39,030 nucleotides of DNA, from the NCBI GenBank assembly GCA_008080685.1, contig VKGY01000008.1, positions 3,452 through 42,481 of the forward strand, in the 5' to 3' direction. This document shows, one piece after another, positions 9,734 to 18,424 of this stretch (its first letter is position 1; each line of letters opens with the position of its first letter). The notes under the pieces are model-generated. The model was not told the origin of the DNA and ran no database searches. It saw nothing but the letters and a program-made list of their open reading frames with translations. The translations under genes were made by a program, and so were the position numbers. The DNA is from Spirochaetota bacterium. Lineage in GTDB: Bacteria; Spirochaetota; Spirochaetia; Treponematales; Rectinemataceae.

Positions 9734-11081
9734 TGTGTCGAACTCCGCCAATAAGATTCTTTTTCTTCCACCGTCCGGCCAGATAATACCATGTAGAGGC
9801 TCCGCCTCCAATCATCCATGCCGCGGGAATCGACCACCAGACACCCTTGGATCCCATGCCGAGGACCCTGGTGAAGATGAAGGCCGCGGGTACTCTCACC
9901 AGCCAGAGGGCGACAAGGGTGATGAACATGGGAACCAGGACATCCCCTGCGCCGCGCAGGACTCCGTTGTTGACCATCATGAAGCTGAAGGCGAAATAGA
10001 AGAACCCAACGATCCGGAAGTATTCGTTGCCTATGCGTATCACTTCCGCGTCGGCGGTGAAAATGCCGATAAGGGGGGCCCCCGCGAGGATCACCACAAG
10101 GCCGATCGCTACAGATATGGCGCTGGAGAGTCCTAGGGCGGAGAGATGGCCGCGTTTGACCCTTTCGATTTTACCTGCTCCGATATTCTGTCCCGTGAAG
10201 GTGGTGATCGCTTGGCTCAGGTTCATTGCTGGAAGGGCGGCGATTGCGTCTATCCTGGATGCGGCGGTAAAGGCCGCCATTGTGGTGGCGCCGAATTCGT
10301 TCACTATGCGGGAGAGCACCATCATGCCCAGGGAGACAAAGGTTTGTTGGATTCCGGAGGGCAGGCCGATTTTGAGCATGAGGGAGAAAGAGGGCCTGTC
10401 CCACTTAAGCCTTTTGAACCGGAAGCGCAGGATTTGATTCCTCCTGTCAAGCACATAGAGGCCGCCGAGGAAGGAAATCGCCTGGGCTATCACTGTGGCC
10501 CAGGCTGCGCCCTTTACGCCCCATCCGAAGGAGATCACAAAGAGCAGGTCGAGCACGATATTGGTGAGGGTTGATGCGACCAGGAGCAAGAGTGGGGTCT
10601 TTGAATCGCCTAAGCCGCGCAGCATGGCCGAGACGCCGTTGTAGCCGAAGGTGGTGATCATGCCGGCGAAAATTATCCGCAGGTAGGCGGCGGCGGGCTC
10701 GAAGATTCCCTGAGGGACGGCGAGGGCGCGAAGAATGAAGGGAGTGGCGAGGATTCCTCCTGCTGTCACAAGGATGCCGGCGCTGAAAATGAACACATAG
10801 CTTGTGTCCACCACCTTGGAGAGGCTGGCCAGATCCTTCTTGCCGAAATATTGGGATATGAGGACCGTGGAGCCCATGGCTATCCCCATGATGAGGGAGA
10901 GCATGAGAAATAGGATAGGGAAGGAGGTTCCCACAGCCGCCAGGGCCTCGGTGCCGATGAATCTGCCCACCACAAAGCTGTCCACCATGTTGTAGAACTG
11001 CTGGAATACGTTTCCGAGGAGCATGGGCAGGGCGAACCAGATGAGTTGCCTGGTCTCGTCTCCGGAGGTGAGGTCTTTCAT
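9726..11081 (-). CDS. MATE family efflux transporter
   Basis: MKDLTSGDETRQLIWFALPMLLGNVFQQFYNMVDSFVVGRFIGTEALAAVGTSFPI, classic MATE N-terminus and repeat. Confidence 0.95.
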   Translation of the reverse strand: MKDLTSGDETRQLIWFALPMLLGNVFQQFYNMVDSFVVGRFIGTEALAAVGTSFPILFLMLSLIMGIAMGSTVLISQYFGKKDLASLSKVVDTSYVFIFSAGILVTAGGILATPFILRALAVPQGIFEPAAAYLRIIFAGMITTFGYNGVSAMLRGLGDSKTPLLLLVASTLTNIVLDLLFVISFGWGVKGAAWATVIAQAISFLGGLYVLDRRNQILRFRFKRLKWDRPSFSLMLKIGLPSGIQQTFVSLGMMVLSRIVNEFGATTMAAFTAASRIDAIAALPAMNLSQAITTFTGQNIGAGKIERVKRGHLSALGLSSAISVAIGLVVILAGAPLIGIFTADAEVIRIGNEYFRIVGFFYFAFSFMMVNNGVLRGAGDVLVPMFITLVALWLVRVPAAFIFTRVLGMGSKGVWWSIPAAWMIGGGASTWYYLAGRWKKKNLIGGVRHNG

Positions 11082-11929
11082 TGGCTTTTCGCCTCGTTCC
11101 AAAGGCTGTCCATGCGGGAGAAATATTCAGCCGCCGGTTTCAGGCCTTCTTCCTTGAGGCGCTTTTCAATGAAGCGGAACCGCTTGGAGAATTTTTCATT
11201 GGTTCTTTGCAGGGCTACCGAGGGGTCGATGCCGGAAAACCGCGCAAGATTGACTACGGAGAAGAGGAGATCCCCCATCTCTTCCTCAAGGTGGTCCGTG
11301 TTGCCTGAGGTCTTTTCCTCCTCCGCTTCCCTCAATTCCTCCCTGACCTTCCCCCAGACCTCTTCTTTCGTCGTCCAGTCGAAGCCGACCTTGGCGGTTC
11401 TTTTCTGAAGCTTGTACGCCCTTTCCATAGGCGGGAGGTATCGCGGAACCTCGTCCAGCAGGGAATCTTTTTTCCTTCGCCCTTCCTTGGTTTCCTTTAT
11501 ACTGTTCCACAATTCCACAACCCCCGAGGCGGTGGCGGCCTCCTCGGCTCCAAAGACATGGGGGTGTCGGCGAACGAGCTTTTCCGCCACGCCCGCCAGG
11601 GCGTCGGCGACGGTAAAGGCGGATTCCTGTTCGTACATGTAGGCAGTCATGGTCGCCAAGAGGAAGAGGTCCCCGATTTCTTCGTTAGCGTGGATCTGGT
11701 CACCCTCGCTGATCGCTTCCACCAATTCGTAGGCTTCTTCCAGGATGTTTCCACGAATTGATGCGGGGCTTTGTTCCCTGTCCCAGGGACATCCGTCCGG
11801 CGCCCTGAGGCGGGCGATTATGGTGTATAAAAGTGAAAACGCCTCGGCGGCTTCTTTCGATCGAGGCAGGACCGTCGGGGCGGTCTGTCCGGCGAGTGAT
11901 TCCCGGGAGGGGAGGACGGTGGTTTGCAT
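11078..11929 (-). CDS. mazG: Nucleoside triphosphate pyrophosphohydrolase MazG
   Basis: IIARLRAPDGCPWDREQSPASIRGNILEEAYELVEAI...EEIGDLFLLATMTAYM...VGFDWTTKEEVWGKVREELREAEE...EEEMGDLLFSVVNLARF. Confidence 0.95.
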   Translation of the reverse strand: MQTTVLPSRESLAGQTAPTVLPRSKEAAEAFSLLYTIIARLRAPDGCPWDREQSPASIRGNILEEAYELVEAISEGDQIHANEEIGDLFLLATMTAYMYEQESAFTVADALAGVAEKLVRRHPHVFGAEEAATASGVVELWNSIKETKEGRRKKDSLLDEVPRYLPPMERAYKLQKRTAKVGFDWTTKEEVWGKVREELREAEEEKTSGNTDHLEEEMGDLLFSVVNLARFSGIDPSVALQRTNEKFSKRFRFIEKRLKEEGLKPAAEYFSRMDSLWNEAKSQ

Positions 11930-11991
11930 GATGACCTCTCGCTAAACCACCATAAAGAATACCTTTAAAAGTTACAATAGGACCGAGGCGG

Positions 11992-12741
11992 CTAGGCGGT
12001 AAGCTTGAATTGTCCGCACTTTGCGATGAGCCCTGCCTTATCGATGACATCAAATTTTTTATATACCCGCGAGAGTGTGTTCCGCACCGTGGATTCCTTC
12101 ACGCCGGACTCGATCGCTATGGATTTGATAGTCTTGCCATCCAGGAGACTCCGGAGGTAGACGACCTCCATCTTGGTGAGATTGAGGGTGCTCAAGGATA
12201 GGCGCGGTTTTGGATCCTTGAGATAGATTACCCAGGTATTGCCAAAGGCGAGGATAAGGAATATCAGGAAAATCGTGCTGAACAAGAGGGATACGATTAT
12301 AAGGGCGTAGTGAAGGCCGGAGGTTACTCCGATGAGGATTTGGCAAAGGTAATAATAGGAGACATTAATGATTATCTTGAACTTCCTTTGCGTTTCAAAA
12401 TAACCCAGGCGATGGAGGAGGATTTCAGCGCAGATGAAGAACCCAAGGCTGAGAAAGGAAATGCTGGGATCAGTCATGGCAAGGGGAGTAAGCACGAGGA
12501 GGACTATGGGCTGAACCCCGTTGAGCCGTGGATAGAGGCTTGAGAAAAGGAATGCAGCAGTGGCGAAGAACAAGATGACCGAATTGATGAACATGAAGGG
12601 AAAATCGGGACTTCTATTGTCTCGGAGGAGGCTGATAGAGAGGGAGAGGACGAAAATCACGGCGAAGAAGCAGGTAAAGACAAGGCCAGTCTTTCTAAAG
12701 AGGGTCGCGGCCCGATATTCCGCATCTTCGTGTCCGACCAT
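11992..12741 (-). CDS. Membrane-anchored LuxR/FixJ-type HTH regulator
   Basis: Several hydrophobic segments, then LNLTKMEVVYLRSLLDGKTIKSIAIESGVKESTVRNTLSRVYKKFDVIDKAGLIAKC (LuxR-type HTH). Start MVGHEDAEYR has an AAGGA SD. Confidence 0.85.
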   Translation of the reverse strand: MVGHEDAEYRAATLFRKTGLVFTCFFAVIFVLSLSISLLRDNRSPDFPFMFINSVILFFATAAFLFSSLYPRLNGVQPIVLLVLTPLAMTDPSISFLSLGFFICAEILLHRLGYFETQRKFKIIINVSYYYLCQILIGVTSGLHYALIIVSLLFSTIFLIFLILAFGNTWVIYLKDPKPRLSLSTLNLTKMEVVYLRSLLDGKTIKSIAIESGVKESTVRNTLSRVYKKFDVIDKAGLIAKCGQFKLTA

Positions 12742-12845
12742 ATAGGTTCCTTTTTCCGATAATACCATTTCTATATATCGAATCCTCGGTTCCTGTCAAA
12801 TTAAAACAGTGGTTCAAGCGATTTTTAAAATTTTATGCCATGAAG

Positions 12846-12860
12846 TTCCACAAAGTGGAA
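12846..12860. promoter_or_regulatory. Perfect short inverted repeat TTCCAC-AAA-GTGGAA upstream of the LuxR-type gene (candidate operator)
   Basis: Read directly; lies in AT-rich intergenic DNA about 105 bp upstream of the likely start. Confidence 0.35.
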
Positions 12861-12873
12861 TAAAATTGGCGTC

Positions 12874-12889
12874 GTAGACAAACGTCTAC
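12874..12889. promoter_or_regulatory. Perfect short inverted repeat GTAGAC-AAAC-GTCTAC (candidate operator)
   Basis: Read directly, 13 bp from the preceding inverted repeat. Confidence 0.35.
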
Positions 12890-13029
12890 AAGCAAGTTGA
12901 AGATTGTCTCTTGCGTTTATTTTATATAAAAGCAATCATGAACATGAAACAATAAAATAAGTTGTTTTAATAATTGAATATTTTAAAAAGTGCTAAGTAA
13001 TAATAATCTAAGATTGAGAGCAGTGTAGG

Positions 13030-13072
13030 GCGCGCGAGGGGCACGGATTTATTATCAGCGCCCCTGGCGCGC
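13030..13072. other. Strong GC-rich inverted repeat (13-bp stem, one mismatch, 17-nt loop)
   Basis: GCGCGCGAGGGGC ... GCCCCTGGCGCGC at the edge of AT-rich intergenic DNA, just 3' of the VanZ-like gene; no clear T-run. Confidence 0.5.
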
Positions 13073-13083
13073 TTTCGTTATGC

Positions 13084-13455
13084 TCAGCGATTTTTTTCCT
13101 TTAAGGACAATAATTTAAATATCGCAAGCACCGTGGCCGACCCTAGGATGCCCGCAGCAACATCCAAAAGTTCGAATCTCCTGGAGCGGGAGAAGAGCTG
13201 GAGTAATTCCGAAGCGATGACAAAGCCGAAGGCAATTAACGCTCCGTGCTGAAAGCCGGGAAATTTATGTTTCTCTTTCTTAAATTCAACTATATAGACT
13301 AGGGTGAATATAAAAAACAAACCAAAGTGCACGATCTTATCCATCCCGGTTGGGGAAGAGATCTTGGAGAAGGCGTAGGAAGGGATTAGGAGGGCTGCCA
13401 CGATGGCTAGGGCAATGAGGATGGAAAACTTGTAGGCTTTTATTTGTTCTATCAA
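13084..13455 (-). CDS. VanZ-like family membrane protein
   Basis: MDKIVHFGLFFIFTLVYIVEFKKE...IAFGFVIASELLQLFSRSRRFELLDVAAGILGSATVL, VanZ hallmark pattern. Confidence 0.85.
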   Translation of the reverse strand: MIEQIKAYKFSILIALAIVAALLIPSYAFSKISSPTGMDKIVHFGLFFIFTLVYIVEFKKEKHKFPGFQHGALIAFGFVIASELLQLFSRSRRFELLDVAAGILGSATVLAIFKLLSLKEKNR

Positions 13456-13500
13456 AATATGGATAAAATATCCCCGGAACCTGGGAGGGTCAATCCCTTG

Positions 13501-13533
13501 AAAAAAGCCCGAGCTCCTTGGGGAGCCCGGGCT
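13501..13533 (-). terminator. Rho-independent terminator for the PFOR gene
   Basis: AAAAAAGCCCGAGCTCCTTGGGGAGCCCGGGCT: 12-bp stem with one mismatch; A-run on + equals a T-run on the minus transcript; just after the 13569 stop. Confidence 0.85.
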
Positions 13534-13568
13534 AGGCGCATGACGTTGCGAGGCGAGGTCCGCGGCCC

Positions 13569-16500
13569 TTAGAAGGGGCGGTCCGCCAGGTACTTATACT
13601 CGTTGTACCGGCGCTCAATGAGGCCGCGCTGCTTTTCAAGGAGCATCTTCGCCCTCTCGGCGTTGGCGTCCCGCAAGGACTTGAAGCGCACTTCGGCGTA
13701 CATGTAGGCGTCCAGCTTGGAGAAGTCGGGAGCCTTGGAATCAAGCTGGAAGGGGTTCTTGCCCTGGGCCTTGAGTCTGGGATCGTAGCGGTAGAGGGGC
13801 CATACGCCAGAATCCACCGCCGCCTTCTGCTGGTTAATGCCCTTCATCATGTCGATGCCCTGGTTGATGCAGTGGGAGTAAGCGATGATGACAGAGGGGC
13901 CGTCATAGCTTTCCGCCTCGCGGAAGGCCTTGATGGTCTGGTTCATGTTGGCGCCCATGGCAATCTGGGCCACGTAGACGTAGCCGTAGCTCATGGCCAT
14001 CATGCCCAGATCCTTCTTCATGGTCTCCTTGCCGGAGGTGGCGAACTTGGCTATAGCTCCGATTGGAGTGGACTTGGACGCCTGGCCCCCGGTGTTGGAG
14101 TAGACTTCGGTATCCAGAACCAGGAGGTTGACGTTCTTGCCCGAGGCGATGACATGATCGAGGCCCCCGTAGCCGATGTCGTAGGCCCAGCCGTCGCCGC
14201 CAATTATCCAGACCGATTTCTTTACCAGCCTGTCCGCCACGTTGACGAGTTCCTTAGCCCAGGAGGCGTCCACCTTGGCGAGGATGCCCTTGAGTTTCTC
14301 AACCGAGACCCGCTGGGCGTCCACCTCTTCATCCGAGGCCATGGGATTTGAAAGGAGCGTGTCGGCGAGTTCCGCCGGCACGTCCTTGCCCTTGGCCTCG
14401 AGGAGGAGTTCCTTGGCGTATTCGGCCTGCTTATCCGCCGTGAGCCTCATGCCCATGCCGAACTCGGCTGCGTCTTCGAAGAGGCTGTTGGACCAGGCCG
14501 GGCCTTTGCCGTCCGCCCGGGTGCAATAGGGGGTGGTGGGCAGGTTGCCGCCGTAGATGGAGGAACAGCCTGTGGCGTTGGCCAGGACGGCGCGGTCGCC
14601 ATAGAGTTGGCTCATGAGCTTGAGATAGGGGGTTTCGCCACAACCTGCGCAGGCGCCGGAGAACTCGAACAGGGGGAGCTTCATGGCGATGCCCTTGGGC
14701 AGGTTGAGGTTGAGGTACTTGGCGGGCGTGTCGGGGATGGAGAGGAAGAAGTCCCAGTTGGCCGCCTCGACCTCCCTAAGGGGTGCCTGGGTTTCCAGGT
14801 TGATGGCCTTCCAACCGGCGACGGCTTTGTCATTTATAGGGCAGATGTTCACACAGGCGCCGCAGCCGGTGCAATCCTCGGGAGCGACCTGGAGGGTGGC
14901 CTTGAGTCCCGCCAGTTCTTTGCCCTTGGCCTCGGCGCTCTTGAAGGTGGCGGGGGCTCCTGCCAAATACTTGGGGGCTCCTGCCAAATACTTGGGCTCG
15001 TAGGCTTTGAGGCGGATTACCGCGTGGGGGCAGACCATGGAGCACTGTCCGCACTGGATGCAGATCTCGGAATTCCAGACGGGAATCTTCTCCGCGATGT
15101 TGCGCTTCTCAAACCTGGTGGTCCCGGTGGGGAAGGTGCCATCCTCGGGGAGCCTGGAGACCGGGAGCTTGGCGCCGCGCATGCCGATGATCTCGCCCAG
15201 GGTTTCCTTGACGAAGGCCGGGGAGTTCGCGGGAACAGGGGCCAAAATCTTCGTTGTGGAGTTCGCAGCCTTGACCTCGACCTTCCGGGTTGCGTTCAGG
15301 GCCATGTCGATGGCCACAAGGTTCTTTTCCACCACATCCGCGCCCTTTCTGTGGTAGGTCTTCTCGGTGTACTTCTTGATGAGGCTGATGGCTTCGTCCT
15401 CAGGGAGGACACCTGAGATCTTGAAGAAGGCGGTCTGCATGATGGTGTTGATACGAGTGCCCATGCCGGATTTCTCGGCGATGTCCATGGCATCGATTAC
15501 ATAGAACTTGAGTTTCTTGTCTGCAATGTGCTTCTGGACTTCGACGGGGAGGTGGTCCCAGACTTGGTCGGCGGAGTAGGGACTGTTGAGGAGGAAGGTG
15601 CCGCCGGGCTTGGCGTTGACCAGCATGTCGAGCTTCTCAAGGAAGGAGAACTTGTGGCAGGCGACGAAGTCCGCCTTGGAGACAAGGTAGGGCTTCTTAA
15701 TCTTCTTGGATCCGAAGCGAAGATGGCTGATTGTGTAGGTTCCGGCCTTCTTGGAGTCGTACTCGAAATAACCCTGGGCTGAGTAGTCGGTTTCATCGCC
15801 GATTATCTTGATGGAGTTCTTGTTGGCTCCCACGGTGCCGTCCGAGCCTAGGCCGTAGAAGAGGCACTCCACGGTGCCCTCGGCATTGAGCTCGAAGTGC
15901 TCGTCGTAGGTGATGTTGGTGAAGGAGACGTCGTCCACTATGCCCACGGTGAAGTGGTTCTTGGGCTCGGCCTTGGTGATGTTGTCGAACACGCCCTTGG
16001 CCATGGCGGGGGTGAACTCGAAGGATCCCAAGCCGTAGCGGCCGCCCACGACCTTGGGCCAGGTCTTGAAGGAGGCTTTGCCCGCGGCCATGGCTTCGCC
16101 GATGGCGGTGCGGACATCCTCGTAGAGGGGCTCGCCAATGGCGCCGGGTTCCTTGGTCCTGTCCAGGACTGCTATCGACTTGATGCTGGCCGGGAGGGCG
16201 GCGACAAAGTGTTCCACCGAGAAGGGCCTGAAAAGGTGGACCTTCACCACGCCTACTTTTTCTCCCCGGGCGACCAGGGAATTGACAGTCTCTTCCACCG
16301 TGTCGGCACCGGATCCCATGACGATGACCACGCGCTCGGCATCCGGGGCGCCTGAGTACTCGAAGAGCTTATAGGCGCGGCCTGTGAGGGCGGCGAACTC
16401 GTCCATGGTCTTTTGAACCAAGGCGGGGGTGGCGGCATGGAATTTGCTGGTTGCCTCGCGGCCGGCGAAGTAGACGTCGGGGTTTTGGCTGGTTCCGCGG

Positions 16501-17150
16501 ATGGAGGGATGCTCGGGAGAGAGCCCTCTGTCCCGGTGGGCGCGCACCAGGTCTTCAGGAATGAGTTTCCTCATGGTGTCGTAGGAGAGTTCCTCGACTT
16601 TCTGCACTTCATGGGAGGTGCGGAAGCCGTCGAAGAAATGAAGGAAGGGTACTCTGGTCTTGAGGGTGGCGGCGTGAGCGACAAGGGCGAGGTCCATGAC
16701 TTCCTGGACATTGTCCGAGGCGAGCATGGCCCAGCCGGCCTGGCGGGCGGCCATGACGTCCTGATGGTCTCCGAAGATGGAGAGGGCGTGGGCGGCTACG
16801 GCCCGGGCGGCGATGTGGAACACCGTGGGGGTGGCTTCGCCGGCGATCTTGAACATGTTCGGGATCATGAGAAGGAGACCTTGGGAGGCGGTATAGGTGG
16901 TACACAGGGCTCCCGTGGTGAGCGCTCCGTGCACGGCACCGGCTGCGCCGGCCTCGGACTGCATCTCTACGACCTGAGGAACAGTTCCCCAAAGGTTTTT
17001 CCTGCCCATCGAAGAGAACTCGTCAGCGAGTTCTCCCATGTTGGAGGAGGGGGTGATGGGGTAGATCGCGATGACTTCCGAACAGGCGTGGGATACATAG
17101 GCCGCCGCCGTGTTTCCGTCGATCATCACCATTGACTTGGAATCAGCCAT
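13569..17150 (-). CDS. nifJ: Pyruvate:ferredoxin (flavodoxin) oxidoreductase
   Basis: 1193 aa; MVMIDGNTAAAYVSHACSEVIAIYPITPSSNMGELADE; two ferredoxin-type Cys motifs (CIQCGQCSMVCPH, CTGCGACVNICP); TPP region GDGWAYDIGYGGLDHVIASGKNVNLLVLDTEVYSNTGGQASKSTP. Confidence 0.97.
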   Translation of the reverse strand: MADSKSMVMIDGNTAAAYVSHACSEVIAIYPITPSSNMGELADEFSSMGRKNLWGTVPQVVEMQSEAGAAGAVHGALTTGALCTTYTASQGLLLMIPNMFKIAGEATPTVFHIAARAVAAHALSIFGDHQDVMAARQAGWAMLASDNVQEVMDLALVAHAATLKTRVPFLHFFDGFRTSHEVQKVEELSYDTMRKLIPEDLVRAHRDRGLSPEHPSIRGTSQNPDVYFAGREATSKFHAATPALVQKTMDEFAALTGRAYKLFEYSGAPDAERVVIVMGSGADTVEETVNSLVARGEKVGVVKVHLFRPFSVEHFVAALPASIKSIAVLDRTKEPGAIGEPLYEDVRTAIGEAMAAGKASFKTWPKVVGGRYGLGSFEFTPAMAKGVFDNITKAEPKNHFTVGIVDDVSFTNITYDEHFELNAEGTVECLFYGLGSDGTVGANKNSIKIIGDETDYSAQGYFEYDSKKAGTYTISHLRFGSKKIKKPYLVSKADFVACHKFSFLEKLDMLVNAKPGGTFLLNSPYSADQVWDHLPVEVQKHIADKKLKFYVIDAMDIAEKSGMGTRINTIMQTAFFKISGVLPEDEAISLIKKYTEKTYHRKGADVVEKNLVAIDMALNATRKVEVKAANSTTKILAPVPANSPAFVKETLGEIIGMRGAKLPVSRLPEDGTFPTGTTRFEKRNIAEKIPVWNSEICIQCGQCSMVCPHAVIRLKAYEPKYLAGAPKYLAGAPATFKSAEAKGKELAGLKATLQVAPEDCTGCGACVNICPINDKAVAGWKAINLETQAPLREVEAANWDFFLSIPDTPAKYLNLNLPKGIAMKLPLFEFSGACAGCGETPYLKLMSQLYGDRAVLANATGCSSIYGGNLPTTPYCTRADGKGPAWSNSLFEDAAEFGMGMRLTADKQAEYAKELLLEAKGKDVPAELADTLLSNPMASDEEVDAQRVSVEKLKGILAKVDASWAKELVNVADRLVKKSVWIIGGDGWAYDIGYGGLDHVIASGKNVNLLVLDTEVYSNTGGQASKSTPIGAIAKFATSGKETMKKDLGMMAMSYGYVYVAQIAMGANMNQTIKAFREAESYDGPSVIIAYSHCINQGIDMMKGINQQKAAVDSGVWPLYRYDPRLKAQGKNPFQLDSKAPDFSKLDAYMYAEVRFKSLRDANAERAKMLLEKQRGLIERRYNEYKYLADRPF
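14953..14994 (-). repeat. 21-bp in-frame tandem duplication within PFOR (KYLAGAP x2)
   Basis: 'ggggctcctgccaaatactt' read twice in tandem on the + strand; protein reads EPKYLAGAPKYLAGAPATF. Confidence 0.9.
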
Positions 17151-17421
17151 TGTAGTTCCTTTTCTTGGAGATGGGGATGTTGGAGCTTTCGGCAGAGAGA
17201 CTGTCCGATTTCCTACACCGAGGGCATGAAGAAAAGTGTAGGGCTGTGGTGCTTCAAATGGACGATCGTTCTCGAAAGCTAGGTAATTCTAACCCCTAAT
17301 CGGGATTATTTCAATATCCGGGGCGGGCGCATCGTATATATATGGAGTAATCCTGAGAGGTTCGTATCGAATAGCGGACCGCGGCGATTGACCAATGAAA
17401 CGGTAGAGGTATAGTAGAAAT

Positions 17422-18327
17422 ATGAAATTACTGATTCTGGCCGCGGGCATCGGTTCGCGGTTCGGGGGCATCAAGCAGATTGCCGGCGTCGGCCCCTGCG
17501 GAGAGACTTTGCTGGAGTACAATCTCTTCGATGCCCTCAGGGCTGGTTTTAACGAGGCGGTATTTCTTATCCGTCGGGATATCGAACGGGATTTTCGCGA
17601 GACTGTCCTATCCCGGATCGAGGGTAAGATCCCTGTGCGGCTGGCCTACCAATCGATGGATTCAAGGCAGGGGAGATCCAAGCCGTGGGGGACGGGGCAT
17701 GCCCTCCTTTGCGCCCGCGAAGCCATGGGACGGGAGCCCTTCGCGGTGATCAATGCTGATGATTTCTATGGGCTTTCCGGCTTCTCTGCCGTGGCGCGGC
17801 ATCTTAAAGGCGGCTTTCCCGCAAGCGCAGAGCTATGCCTTGCGGGCTACAGGCTTGGCGGTGTGGTGCCCAAGTCCGGTTCCGTGTCCAGGGCTGTGTG
17901 CGGCGCCGATGAGGAGGGATTTCTTACGAACATCGTCGAACATGTCCGGGTGGAATGGGAGGGGGATTCCCTCATCTCCCGGCCTAAGGGCGATCCTTCC
18001 GTGGCTCTTTCGCCTGAGGCCTTCGCTTCGATGAATCTCTGGGGCTTGGATGAATCGGTTTTTCCGTGGGCGGAGCGGCTTTTTTCGGAGTTTTTAAGGA
18101 CCGACGGAGCGGCGGGAGGGGCTGAGTTTTATTTGCCTTTTATTGTCGGAGAGATGGTTGCGGCCAAGGCGGCTCGATTCAAGGTTCTTCCCGTGCGGGA
18201 GGAGTATTTTGGGCTCACCAATCCCGCGGACATTCAATCCGCCCGGAATTCCATCGCATTGAGGATACGCCGCGGCGACTATCCTTCGCCCCTGTGGATT
18301 CCCGGGGGAGGGTGCGCCGGTGAATAA
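17422..18327 (+). CDS. Nucleotidyltransferase (NTP_transferase) family protein
   Basis: MKLLILAAGIGSRFGGIKQIAGVGPCGETLLEYNLFDAL...SKPWGTGHALLCARE...FAVINADDFYG. Confidence 0.85.
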   Translation: MKLLILAAGIGSRFGGIKQIAGVGPCGETLLEYNLFDALRAGFNEAVFLIRRDIERDFRETVLSRIEGKIPVRLAYQSMDSRQGRSKPWGTGHALLCAREAMGREPFAVINADDFYGLSGFSAVARHLKGGFPASAELCLAGYRLGGVVPKSGSVSRAVCGADEEGFLTNIVEHVRVEWEGDSLISRPKGDPSVALSPEAFASMNLWGLDESVFPWAERLFSEFLRTDGAAGGAEFYLPFIVGEMVAAKAARFKVLPVREEYFGLTNPADIQSARNSIALRIRRGDYPSPLWIPGGGCAGE

Positions 18328-18372
18328 ATCGGACAGATCGGACAGATCGGACAGATCGGACAGATCGGACAG
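18328..18372. repeat. Tandem repeat, 5 x 9 bp (ATCGGACAG)
   Basis: Directly read; starts immediately after the TAA stop of the nucleotidyltransferase ORF. Confidence 0.97.
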
Positions 18373-18402
18373 GATAACAGGATTTTCAGGATTGACAGGA
18401 TC
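18371..18402 (+). repeat. Degenerate CAGGAT-type repeat
   Basis: AGGATAACAGGATTTTCAGGATTGACAGGATC: CAGGAT spaced about every 10 nt, directly abutting the 9-bp array. Confidence 0.8.
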
Positions 18403-18424
18403 ACCACGAGCGCGATGGCTAGGG

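Noticed and set aside
14607-15416. 269-aa + strand ORF antisense to PFOR
   Set aside because: Shadow ORF from GC-rich codon bias; low-complexity composition, no domain, opposite a clear gene.
16413-17135. 240-aa + strand ORF antisense to PFOR N-terminus
   Set aside because: Glycine-rich shadow frame, no domain.
18328-18402. CRISPR array
   Set aside because: Contiguous 9-bp tandem units without unique spacers and no cas genes nearby.
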